This document shows positions 10,444-21,931 of a stretch of DNA of 31,056 bases, one piece after another. Within the stretch, counting starts at the first letter, position 1, and the number at the start of each line of letters is the position of its first letter. Origin of the DNA: Brachionus koreanus (Eukaryota; Rotifera; Eurotatoria; Ploima; Brachionidae); NCBI GenBank assembly GCA_016987375.1, contig PJRA01000473.1:1522853-1553908 (forward strand), in the 5' to 3' direction. The notes under the pieces are model-generated. The model ran no database searches. It saw nothing but the letters and a program-made list of their open reading frames with translations, and was not told the origin of the DNA. A program made the translations under genes and the position numbers.

Positions 10444-10549
10444 GCCCGTATAGCCGAGTGATTTGTGTGTTAGTCATGCAAGCAGAGGGTGGAGAGTTCA
10501 AAACCCACTGAGGGTGGAAAATTCTTCAAAATGTCTCTACGGGGCGCAT
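10444..10549 (+). mobile_element. tRNA-derived SINE-like head, cut by the gap
   Basis: GCCCGTATAGCCGAGTG contains a good RNA polymerase III A box (from 10451), and AGTTCAAAACC at 10494-10504 fits the B box at tRNA-like spacing. GCCCGTA at the start could pair with TACGGGGC at 10538-10545 with one bulge. The sequence is markedly richer in G and C than its surroundings. It is longer than a normal tRNA and has no clean anticodon arm, so a tRNA-derived SINE is more likely than a tRNA gene. It ends at the assembly gap, as repeats often do. Confidence 0.6.
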
Positions 10550-11134
10550 NNNNNNNNNNNNNNNNNNNNNNNNNNNNNNNNNNNNNNNNNNNNNNNNNNN
10601 NNNNNNNNNNNNNNNNNNNNNNNNNNNNNNNNNNNNNNNNNNNNNNNNNNNNNNNNNNNNNNNNNNNNNNNNNNNNNNNNNNNNNNNNNNNNNNNNNNNN
10701 NNNNNNNNNNNNNNNNNNNNNNNNNNNNNNNNNNNNNNNNNNNNNNNNNNNNNNNNNNNNNNNNNNNNNNNNNNNNNNNNNNNNNNNNNNNNNNNNNNNN
10801 NNNNNNNNNNNNNNNNNNNNNNNNNNNNNNNNNNNNNNNNNNNNNNNNNNNNNNNNNNNNNNNNNNNNNNNNNNNNNNNNNNNNNNNNNNNNNNNNNNNN
10901 NNNNNNNNNNNNNNNNNNNNNNNNNNNNNNNNNNNNNNNNNNNNNNNNNNNNNNNNNNNNNNNNNNNNNNNNNNNNNNNNNNNNNNNNNNNNNNNNNNNN
11001 NNNNNNNNNNNNNNNNNNNNNNNNNNNNNNNNNNNNNNNNNNNNNNNNNNNNNNNNNNNNNNNNNNNNNNNNNNNNNNNNNNNNNNNNNNNNNNNNNNNN
11101 NNNNNNNNNNNNNNNNNNNNNNNNNNNNNNNNNN
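10550..11134. other. Assembly gap (585 N)
   Basis: Unresolved bases. The unc-4 reading frame enters this gap from the right and its end is not seen. Any frame drawn through the gap is artificial. Confidence 1.
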
Positions 11135-13021
11135 AGTAGAAGAATTTTTTTCATTTTTTGCAACAAGTTCATCATCTCTGAGATGAATAGTGTTCTCTTG
11201 TTCTGAGCAACAAGATGCACTAGATGAGTCTGATGAAGTTCTAAATCTTTTCGAACTGGTGAACTTTTCATTTTTATTTTCTGCCGATAGTGAATGTGCT
11301 GCTCTCTTCAAATTTGGCGCAGATCTTTCAATTTTCACTGAATCATCTGAACAATTATTCTTTTCATTTTTTGCCAAAATATTGTCAATACTATAGCTTG
11401 AAAATTTTACTTTTGTTTCTAAATTAGAATCTAGCACGTTCTCTTCTTCTCGAGCGTCAAAGCTTCTCTTCAACTCCATGCTTGTGTTAGCATCAGCATA
11501 ACAATTTTCATTTGAATTGGACATTTCATCAAAAGCCAATTTGTCTTTATTTGTTCTCGATTGGCCATTTAATGAATTGTCAAGCCGACTAGTTTTGGCA
11601 TTGTTTGATTTAAAATTTTCTCCTTCTTTGTATTCGATTAAATTGCATATGTCAAACGAATTTTTGGCATTTGAACTACAATTTCCAGTTGAATTGGCAT
11701 TTGATTGTAAATTGCTGTTTTCAGTGAGATTAGAATTTATTAATTTAGAGTCGGTTAGATTCGACGACGACGACGACGACGACGACATGTTAAAAAAATT
11801 TAAAATAAACCGACTGTTGTAATTATTTTTATTTGAATTAATGCAGCTTTTAATCGTGTCATCGTCATTTGTTTGCTTGCTGTCAAAAAGAGCCGGTTCA
11901 CTAGAGCTAGCAGAGTGTCTAAACAAGCCAGGGTCTTTGGTGCGAGAAGTTGTTGTTGTTGTGCTTGTCAATGTTGAAGTTGACACTTTTCGCTTCTTTT
12001 TGTCCTCTGCTTCGGCGCGTCTCCTCTCAATTTCTTCATAAGGAATGGGCTCTCCGCTGCACGTGGTCGGATGCGCATTATGAGGCGGTCGGCCAGGGCC
12101 TTTTTTCGTATTTTCCATTTTTCTCCATTTGGCGCGTCGATTTTGAAACCAAACTTGGACGCGCGACTCGCTCAGATCCAACTTCATAGCCAGCGCCTCT
12201 CTCATGAACACGTCCGGATAGTGACTGTCCAAAAACGCTTTTTCCAATTGATCCAATTGCCAGCTCGTAAAATTTGTCCTACTGCGTCGTCTTTTCTCGT
12301 CGTCATCTTCATCTTCTTCGGTCTCATCGTTGTCGTCCGAATTGACGCCATTGTCATTTAAATTCTCTGAACTAAATGTAGAATCGTTTAAAAAATTTTG
12401 TTTGCCGTTGTTTTTCTCATTTTTTTCGCACGCTTTTGCCGCATACTGTGCTTGACAATTGCCAGCGTTAGATGATTGATTCGGCTTGGCTTTAGAGTGT
12501 TTAGAATTTTTCCAAGATGTGGAGCACGACAGGGAAGAGCTTGAAGAGTTAGACGAGGACGATGACAATGGTGATACAGTAAGTGTGCTTTGTTTGGAAA
12601 AGTTCAAGCAATCGAGCAGATTTTCTTGCTTGGCCGATTTGACTTTGGAAATAGTTGAACTGGCCGCTGCATTGAACGAAGCCATGGCCGAAAGATGAGC
12701 TGCCATTGCCAGGCTGTTCGAAGCGTTCAGTGCCAGCGCATTGAACGAATTACCGCCGAGGCTTTTCGAGGCTGAGAACAAATTGACCATGTTTGACAAA
12801 TTTATATGTGAACTATTGTCGTGATTTAGGACAGGAGTGAAGGGCAGTGAAGGCGCCGATATGAGACTCTGAAACGAATTAGAAGAAGAGAGAGCGGCCA
12901 AAGCAGCTGGTAGAGTGATCATTCCACTGTTGAAATTGCTCATTCTTTCATTTTGTAATGCCGGCGATTGGTTTGTGAAATTGTTCGGATTGTTGAGCTC
13001 AAAAAAATTTCCAAGTTCCAT
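11135..13021 (-). CDS. unc-4: UNC-4/UNCX paired-like homeobox transcription factor, 3' end missing
   Basis: UNC-4/UNCX is a nuclear repressor that specifies neuron and somite-derivative identity in animals. The start is ATG 13021-13019; in-frame upstream sequence reaches a TAA at once, though an upstream exon is possible. 629 codons precede the gap. An N-terminal Ser/Ala/Asn-rich region and an acidic run ([15 protein letters not shown]) lead to the homeodomain at residues 244-303 (12113-12292), with [20 protein letters not shown] and [11 protein letters not shown] (Gln at homeodomain position 50). The next residues, [19 protein letters not shown] and [13 protein letters not shown], are the diagnostic UNC-4/UNCX extension. 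The rest is low-complexity Ser/Asn. YSIDNIL (543-549) resembles the eh1 Groucho-binding motif; FDICNLI (456-462) is a weaker match. No intron interrupts the homeobox or the visible coding region. Confidence 0.93.
11762..11786 (-). repeat. Trinucleotide run coding poly-Ser in unc-4
   Basis: A CGA/TCG repeat of about eight units encodes MSSSSSSSS in the C-terminal half of the UNC-4 protein. It is a likely length-variable site. Confidence 0.85.
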
Positions 13022-15788
13022 TTGTGACCAGTGTCGACTAAGGTTAAATTCTTTGGACAATTATAATATTTGAGATTAATCGATGTTAATTTAGATTCTT
13101 AACTAGTGTGTCTTGGGGGGGCTATTCAAGTGCTTTAGTCTTTTAAATTGATAATAATCACAAGCTTCAATTTGATGTTTATCACTTTCATTAGATATTT
13201 GCAAACAAAAAAAATTTATCTAAATAGCCTAAATTTAAAAAGGATTAAATTTAGTGAAAGTAAAAATATAATAAATAATAAAATTCACAATTAACAGATC
13301 TGTATGTTTATTTTAAAGTGAACTAGAGCTAATTGATGGTGAATATCGACTTGCCAAGTTTGGCTAGTGGGCAAAAAAATTTGAAAATAGAAAAAAATTT
13401 TTTTTTTTTTTGATTAATTTATTCACTTATCAGAGTGAAAATAAATATATTTATATTAAACTCTTTCAAAGAGTTTTATCAAAAAGTATCCAATAGAAAA
13501 TTTTACTCTAAATTGCCTATATAAAAAAACAAAACTTAGCCTATTTTACAATTGGCTTAATTGATTAAAACAAAACCAATAAAATTCAAAATTTTGATTA
13601 TTCATTTTTATTATTGGTCTAGAAAATAATTTAGAACTAAATTTTATCTTCGTTTTTACGATTAAAATCTCACCAATTTGCTTTGAATTTTCTTTTTTTT
13701 TTTATTTTTTTTATTAATTAATTAGTGCTTTAAACTAACTTTTTATTTTTTTTTATTCTTTCTCATAAAAATAAATTTCGATTTTTCAAATTTATTCTGC
13801 ATTAATATTTTATCAAGTCCAAAGACTAGCTTTTTACAACAACCTCTTTGTTTCTCATTATTGCTTTTTCTTTTTGTGAAAATGAAAATTTACTTCGAAT
13901 ATTTATCAGCATATCAAGTTACAAAAAAACCAAAAATAATTTAATATTATATTATTTTTTATTGTCAGAAAAATAAATTATGTGAAAATAATTATACAAC
14001 TAAGTTTAATCTCAAGATTCCCAAACAATAAAAAATAATTTAATCTTATCAAACATAGATTATTTTCATTGAGTAAATAGTCTATTAATTATTTTTTTTA
14101 TTTGTGAATTTTGTCTTCAAAATCACTTGATAAATGAGAAAAGAAAACTAGCACCAATGTTTCAAAAAACAACAACTCTCATTTAAAAATTCCTAACCAT
14201 AAGCCGTTTTAAGTTGAAAGCTCAACTTGTATAAGATGACAAAATTTGATTCATCCGATTCCTTTACTATTACCAAACTATACCAATCCTTTTTTTTCAA
14301 AGTACAGCCAAACTGTTCTAACAGTTAATTATAGTAAGCTGTAAAACTATTCTAACTAATTAAAAATTTAAGTTGGTTGAATAAACTAATGACTGGTAAA
14401 TGAGATTCGCTGGGTTGTGAAACGGGATTCATCAATCATCCTACACCACTTTGTAATTGCTATCTTGTCCTTTTTCTCAACAATGTAACAAACTAATTCA
14501 GTTAACAAATAATTTACTAATAATTATTGAGGTTATGAAAAACCAAAAATGTAAAAATTTAAAAATTTGAAAGAAAAAATCTTCCCAAGACAAAATGTGC
14601 TACCTTGTCATTTTACTTTGCATTCAATGAAAATAAGCATTTAAAAAATTTTTTTTTTTTCAAAAATGATAAAACTTAAAACAATTAAACTTAAAATATT
14701 TTCAAAGAGTTTCCAAGTTTCCATTGCAGTAAGTAAAGTTTGACATGTGCAAGATTTATTTGGCATCGAGTACCAAAAACACTTTCAAACAGAAAAAAAA
14801 TTAAAATAAATAATATTGCCTTTTCGATTCTACCTAGGCATACCCGTTCGGATACTTTTCGGGTATCCAATATTTTCAAAAATATTCTTGTATTTCTAAG
14901 CAATGCATAAAAAGCATAAAATAAGAAAAAATTAAAATTAAATAAATCCACAAGTCAATTTCTTACAGTGAGCAAAACTAAAAATATTAACATTTAGTCC
15001 AGTTTTGCGAATTATGTCCAAAGGATATTTTCAAACAAAATTATGAGACTTAAATTGGTTTTCGTTTTCGAATAACAAAAAATTAAATTATATTAATATT
15101 TATTTAAAATTAAAATCGAGTGAGTGACAAAAAAAATTATCAACCATAGAAAAAAAAATTTTTTATTTTAAATTTCTAGCCTTTGTTGTTGTTTAAAAAT
15201 ATAATTAAACAAACAATAGAAAAAAGGACAATAATTTGTTTTTAGAAATTTTCTCAATTATATTTGAGTTAATCCATTAGTAAATTAAAATAGGCATATT
15301 ATGTTTGTAATTGCACCTCTACAAATCAAAAAAAAAAATAGGAAAAAAAAAACACCAACTAGCTTATAATGTTTGACCACTTTTAAATAGCATTAAAGCT
15401 AAATCTCAAGTCTTTTCTATTCAAGCTTGTGTTTTGCTCGCTAGAAATCAACTCTCAAATTTTATTTAAAATAGTTAATTAGATTTTATTTATTTACTTT
15501 GAACTGTTTGATTGGAAAAAACTATTTATTTGCAGTTAACCTTATACTATTTTTGGTCTCCTATTTAAATTGAGTGGCTATTTTCAAATATGTTTTTTGT
15601 ATAAATTTCATATTCCTAAAACAAATATTTTTCCTCAATGTGTAAATTCCTTGGGTATATAAATAACTTGATTATTCTACTTAATACTTGCCTGAGTATT
15701 TTTAAAAATAATAATAGAGAAAATGAATGCCTCGGTCCGAGCAAATAAAATGAAAAAAAATCTAGAAATTGTGCTCTTCTACCATTCA

Positions 15789-15809
15789 ACACACACACAC
15801 ACACACACA
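15789..15809. repeat. (AC)n microsatellite
   Basis: Ten uninterrupted AC units, followed by ATATACTCACAC. Confidence 0.95.
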
Positions 15810-17296
15810 TATACTCACACTACTTTCATTAATTAGATTAATTTAAAAACAAACCAACAACAAATCAAGTCTTATCTCTTTAACTTAAAGGAATCACTAC
15901 TCCTATTAGCTCGTTGGTAAAAACTTAATTGACAATTTTTAATTGATGATAAAAAGCAGACTATTTAAATTTGCTGATCTATATCTAATTTACTGGTCCA
16001 AGTACTTAGATAATAGTAATAATAGTAATAGATAATAGTAATAAGTTTTTTCCATTCTAAATTAACAACAACATACTCAAAATGATGTGATTTTAGTTGC
16101 TACATGTCCATTATTTAGTAAGAAAGAGTATTGATTGATTTCAATTTCTAACCTGTGTCTCAGAAGCTAACAAGAGATTCACTTTTATTTGTTTTAGTTA
16201 AACAAAGTGTATAACTATTTGAATTTCACTTAAAATACCATTGGAACCATTGGAACAATAAAAATTGGCAAGCAAAAACGCTCTCTAGCTATTTTAAATA
16301 AAACAAATAAATGATGATAGTTAAATTAATTTGAAAATAATTGTCTATGTGTATGAAAATTAAATAAATTAAATAGTTGATTTGAAATTTTTTTTTTCAA
16401 AATAATTAACTAGCCTAGATCTAACAACCATATTTCGCGATTCATCTTAAGAAAAAGAAAACTACTTCAAACATTTGGTAATAAATATGCAATTTACTTA
16501 TAAACAACAATTATTGAGAAAAGTTAAAATATGCTAATTTAATAATTTTAGATAAGCCTTTTGAAAATATTTGAAAATTTAATTTGCAATTTATTTGCTC
16601 AAAAAGCTGTTAGCTCTTTTATTATTGTTGTTTTTGTAGTTGTTCAAAAACGAGTCTCAAAATTAAATATCAATTAGCATTTTAAAACTAAGATTGAAAA
16701 GAAAAAAAATAATAGAAAAAAAATGCAGCCAATTAAATACACCAATTGAAAAGCCAATCAAAAATAACAATTGAAAAAATAGTTTTTCTTTTTTCTTTTC
16801 TGACTTCTACTGAATTTTATGTCAACTATTTTTAATCAAGTTAATAAACTTACTCTTAAATAAATTTTATAGGCTTTATTAAATTTTTGTGTCTCATTTG
16901 TTCGGATTTGATTAAATTAAAATCAAATATATCAAAAAAAAAAACAAGTTATTCTTTACTTTTGACGTTAACAAAAAAGAAAAGCCAGAATTTAATTCCA
17001 AAAAAAATGAGAAAAAAAAACAAAACCCTAATCATTACTGATTAATTGGAATATAATTAGAAAATAAAATATGCCATATTATTGACTCTTTTTTTTTTAT
17101 TTACTCACTACTATTAAATTACTAGAATTTTTAATTTTACTTCTCATAAATATCAAATTTACTAATTTAATTATGTTTATTATTATTTTAGCCATTTTCC
17201 TCCAAACTTTTAGTCAAACTATTTTAGTTTGCGAATCTGATTAGAATTTTTGAGCTAATGAATAAATTGTCTTGTTCAATTGAATTAGAGTCATTG

Positions 17297-17335
17297 AGCG
17301 ATTTTGAAGCGACGAAAATTCGCTTCAAAATCGCT
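17297..17335. repeat. Perfect 16-bp inverted repeat with 7-nt loop
   Basis: AGCGATTTTGAAGCGA (17297-17312) is exactly complementary to 17320-17335 around a CGAAAAT loop. The arms are richer in G and C than the surrounding DNA. No coding sequence is nearby. Confidence 0.9.
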
Positions 17336-17840
17336 TTCTAAATGAGGCATTTGATTTTAAGATAATTGATATAGCAACTTATAATTATCTAAATTTTTTT
17401 ACTATCTCAAATACCTCAATTCATATCAAATAGACACCTATGAGCCTTCGAGCTATTTTAAATGGTCTAAATAATTTTTTGATCCTTGTTTTAAAATTAA
17501 ATGCTTTATTTCTATACACTCGAAGATTTTATTGATAAAAAATAATCACAAGAAAATTTATCACTTTGTTTACTATTTTTAGAATTGTTTCAATTTTGAG
17601 TCCAATTTTATTCATATATTTATTTGTTTGAAATGAAAATAGAAAAAATTCAAATTTTAAAATTAAAAACTTTAATGTTGTTGTAAACAAAATAATATAA
17701 TTATTCATATTCAAATATTTATAAATGACTATAAATCATTTTGAATCTCAGCAATCGATAATTTTGTCAGTTTTTTTTTAAATTAAATTAGACCGATAAT
17801 CAAACACACTGTATTAGATTTCAAATGCGAACAAATTTGG

Positions 17841-17856
17841 CCACCACCACCACCAC
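17841..17856. repeat. (CCA)n microsatellite
   Basis: About five CCA units in non-coding DNA. Confidence 0.85.
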
Positions 17857-19529
17857 TACTTTTGACTTACTGACTGATATTTTAATTTTATTCAAAAAAT
17901 TTTATCTATGATGATGGCGAGAAAGAGCCACAAAAAATTTGTCGAGACTTGACACTTTCTATTCTATGTGTATATGCACTCACTTAATATTAATTGGCGT
18001 TTTTTGTTTTACACAATGAATGAATTAGAAAAACTGAATCTTTCTTGAATATTATAAAAATTAATGCTGTCAAATTAGACAAATAGACAACAAACAAGTT
18101 CTAAAACTTATCTATAATTCTAATATATATATATTTATATATATTCTTTTTAAATATTCTGAACAATTCTCATGTTGCTTATTAATTAAAATGTATTGTT
18201 TATAAAGCCAATTTTGCAAAACATGTCAATATTATCAGAAATATTTAAATCAATATAGATTTAAATTATTTTAAAATGCAAATAGGGCTGATTGAATTTA
18301 AAAGCTTTTTAATTAAAAATTTGTTTTCGAATTTCTCAAAGGTATGATAGTCACGTTTGCAGAAAAATCAAGAATAGCTAATAAAAGCAAACTTTTTTAT
18401 GTTTGGTGGTGGTGATTTTTCTTTTAAAGCAGAAGCCGTGAGTACAAATACGGAAATTCCGAAAGCTCTTTCGTCAAGTCACATAGACCTTTAATCCTAT
18501 ACAAAATCAATCATTAAATTAATTATTTACTAAACTTTCTGCAAGTCATATTTTGATGTTTTTTACATTTTTTTAATTAAAAAAAAAGCGCTATAAAAAC
18601 AATTATTAAAATAGCTAATGCTTCATGTTTCAACTAATTGTTTGCTTTATTTACTGCTAATTTGACTATGTTTTTGTAAAAAAAATATCGTAGAGCAAAC
18701 AGAAAACGTTTGCCATCTTTGATAAACAATTTAAAAATTTAATTTTCCCATTCTATTTCTAGTTATTATTTTATGAGCTTTTAGCACAATTAATTGACTT
18801 ATTTTGTTAATCCGTACACATTGTATTGAATATCACAGGCCATAGTTTTTAATTCATTTTTTTTTCTTCTAAAATTAAAGAGAAAATTTGATATAGCATA
18901 ATTTAAATAACTTATTTTTTACCCTGAAAACGAAAATTCAGGAAAAAAATTTTCTTACCCTGACCAAAAATATAAGAAAAATTAAATGGAAACGCTGATG
19001 TAAATGCAGGCTAATACAAGCTAATTGAAAGTAAATGAAAAAGAAAAAGAAAATTTCGGAGACATCTAATCTAAATGAATAATGAAGAGATTAACTGGTA
19101 AAAACCGATTTCCCATATTTACTCACTTTCAGCCGAAGAGTAGGGACAAGAAATGTAAGAACCATCAGATTGAGAAAAAAGTTTGTCATATTATTAGTTG
19201 ATGTTTTGAATAATTTTTCACTATAACTTATTAAAATTCATTTTACCTTATTTGGCAATTTATTGATGCATCTTTATTCCTTTTGGAAATCTAGTCATGT
19301 ACTTGATTTAATATTTAAGCATCTCAATTTTATTGTTATTCTTATGCTTTATTCGTTATTTAATAAAGTAATAGTTATAACTAGTCTTTCTATTAGCTCC
19401 CTAATACATAAGTTGGCGAAGAATTAACTCCTTATGTCAAAGCTCTTCAAAATAGCATTGCGAATAAATGGAATAAATTAGCAGATTAAATAATTGTTAA
19501 TGTTAACAAATATTGATAAATCTACTATT

Positions 19530-19547
19530 ACTACTACTACTACTACT
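19530..19547. repeat. (ACT)n microsatellite
   Basis: About six ACT units, with imperfect units on the left side. Confidence 0.85.
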
Positions 19548-20289
19548 AAAACTAATGTTATTATAAATTAAATAATTTTAGTTGTATAAATAATGTTTGA
19601 TTAAGATTTTTTTTAAATTCCAATTACTGTACCTGTGATAATCAATATACATATATTAAGATATTTTGGTATTTGATTGAATTTTTTCTATTTTATTTTT
19701 AAGAAATGTTGAAAATTAGTATAGAATAAAAAAATCATTTAGTTAGTAAAAAAAAACAACAAAAATTAAAGACGTTTATGAAAAGCTTTTTGCTATATTC
19801 TTTAATTTTTCTTAGTAAAAAATTGAATTGAATTTTTTTATTCCTAGATTATTTTTTAAATGAGACCATTAAGTCATTTTCGAACAGATTTCATAGAACA
19901 TTTATATAGTTGAACAATTTTTTTTATTTTTTTGAAAATTTTTTGAACATAATCTTTAAGCTTGTGATTTTTTTAATTAATAAAGCTTTAATTTTTAATT
20001 AAGATTGAATAATTGAGACCAAAAGATATCTCAAAAAAATAACTAAAAAATTATAAAATTTTTTATTCGAAATTTTGCTTATATTTTTGTTTAATATTAA
20101 ATTTTTAATATTATTCTCAATTTAAATTGGTCTAAAAAAACTATGCTGTGAAAAAGCATCAATATTTTTTAAAAAAGACACCTAAAATCATTTATTTTTT
20201 TGTAAAGACAAATAATTACAGTATTGTAATTGAACTTTTAAATTAAATTTGCTATTAAAAATATTTATAAGCATTTTTTTATTACTTTA

Positions 20290-20660
20290 ATTTGATCATC
20301 AAGGACTCAGAAACAACAATCTGGTAAAAAACCAATATTATAATGAAAATAAAATTTAAGAAAGATAAAGCTCTAGATAGTTTAGACTCCTACATATCCA
20401 TCTATTTACTCAAATGCATAGTTCGAAAAAATTGTAAACCAGAACCAGAAGATTCAATGTTGGGTAGAAATCTCAAAAACTCTACCAGCCTGTCAGTCGG
20501 GCTTCAGAAAATCTAAAAGCGTGAAAACATTTTTGACAAAACGTCATGCAATGGTATAATTACAAAATTAAAAAAATACAATCTTGATTCGATGAATTGA
20601 AAGCATAACTTCAACCAACAAGTTCATCAACTGTTTTGTCCCTCAAGGAATATTTTCCAG
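20290..20660 (+). mobile_element. Degraded non-LTR retrotransposon reverse transcriptase fragment
   Basis: Scattered plus-strand frames keep reverse transcriptase motifs in the right order. SGKKP lies near 20320, and a SY-x-x-IS-like stretch near 20385 resembles the family's SYRPISL. WVEISKTLPACQSGFRKSKS runs from 20461 (core from 20482), and FVPQG lies at 20635-20649. LPxxQxGFRKxxS and VPQG are classic motifs of Jockey/I-like LINE elements. The fragment has stops and frame changes, and the distance between the two motifs is about half the usual one, so it is an old deleted copy. No endonuclease, RNase H or tail was found. Confidence 0.65.
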
Positions 20661-21931
20661 TAAAGACAAGTATCAAAACAATCCACAATCCACAAGTATC
20701 GAACTAAGAGCCGATATCATTACTGACAGAGCTATCAAACTTTTTTTAAAATTAATAAATATTGAATTAAACATTAATTCAATATAAATATTTATTTCCT
20801 ACTCTAGTTGTATATAATATATTCAAAAAACCTGGAAAAACTTTTCAAAAATTATTTTTATTAATTTGATAGTCAAGTCATTAATTTACCAAATTTTCGC
20901 CAAAATTAAAAATTAAACAGAAAATATAAAAATTGTAAAATAATTAAAGATACTTAAGCCGATATGTCTCAAAATTTCTCCTTAAATATATTTTTTCAAC
21001 TAAATCAAAATTTTAATATCATATAAAATATTAAATCTAAACAAAAATACTGTAAAAAGACGATAATTTGATGCTACTTACACACAATCAAATCAATTTT
21101 TGGCTAAACTTGCCTATGATCTATGCTCTTCAAAGTAAACATACCACCAACAATTTTTTAAGTAGTTCATTTCAAATAGAGCTGACCCTCATGGGCTTAT
21201 TAATGAGCAAATTTCTTTATGACTAAATGAAATGCCAAAAAAAAAAGAAAAACAGTATAGTTTTCGTATAACAGAATTTTTTTCAATATTTTTGGTCACA
21301 AGTCTTTTGTTCATTAATTTTGATTAAGTCAGTAGGTAGAGCACGACTGACCACATATTTCACATAATGCTAAATAAAGATATTTCAAATTTTTTTGTAT
21401 ATTTTTAATCATATAAAAAGATAAAAGTATTATGAAGGCATATTTTAGATTTCATTTTAATTTTATTAGTAAAATTAAATAGATAAACGTAAAGAGAAAT
21501 TTATAATTTAATTAAAAAGTTTCAGAGAAAGAAGAGATAAATAACAATGAAAACAAATATGAAAAAGACATTTGTAAATTTAATGAGTTAAATAATATTT
21601 GCCTTTAAAAAAAATATATATTATGAAATGAGACTTGTGTTTTAAAATAATGATCAATCTATAATATATGGGTAATCTCATATTGTTAAAAATTAATTTT
21701 TAAATTAAATATAAATTAGCATAAATATGAAAATTCAACATTAGACTACTTGACGATTTGAAAAATTATGAATTTAAAAAGTGATGAATGATAAATATTT
21801 TAAATAAAAACTTACGAAATCTAAAAATCTTGACATATGTTTTTAACAAATTAAATATTTAAAAATTATTATTAAGAACTAGCTTTTCTTCTTTAAATTT
21901 TTGGAGATATATCTCTTTTTGATGTATCGTT
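20661..21931. other. AT-rich intergenic region before the PH-FYVE gene
   Basis: No gene or structured repeat recognised; A/T homopolymers dominate. It should contain the promoter of the PH-FYVE gene, but no element stands out. Confidence 0.5.

Larger units (their letters stand above)
13022..20289. other. Gene-free AT-rich region upstream of unc-4
   Basis: About 7.3 kb with no credible exon on either strand. The open frames present are short, low-complexity and without recognisable motifs. It holds homopolymer runs, microsatellites and a palindrome listed separately. Because it lies 5' of a developmental homeobox gene, it is the natural place for cis-regulatory elements, but none can be identified from one sequence. 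Confidence 0.6.

Noticed and set aside
10444..10549. Functional tRNA gene
   Set aside because: A and B boxes are present, but length, acceptor pairing with a bulge and lack of a clean anticodon arm do not fit a normal tRNA.
10526..11134. Continuation of the unc-4 frame across the gap to near 10526
   Set aside because: The bases left of the gap are the tRNA-derived repeat, and the frame through N has no meaning.
10463..11206. Plus-strand frames running through the N block
   Set aside because: They are open only because N is unreadable; the flanks are SINE sequence and antisense of unc-4.
14691..14951. 86-aa minus-strand ORF
   Set aside because: Low-complexity hydrophobic translation with no recognisable family and no neighbouring exon.
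15616..15810. 64-aa minus-strand ORF beginning MCVCVCV
   Set aside because: Its start is the AC microsatellite and the rest is low-complexity.
17529..17714. 61-aa minus-strand ORF
   Set aside because: AT-rich chance frame of Ile/Leu/Phe/Asn/Lys without motif or splice context.
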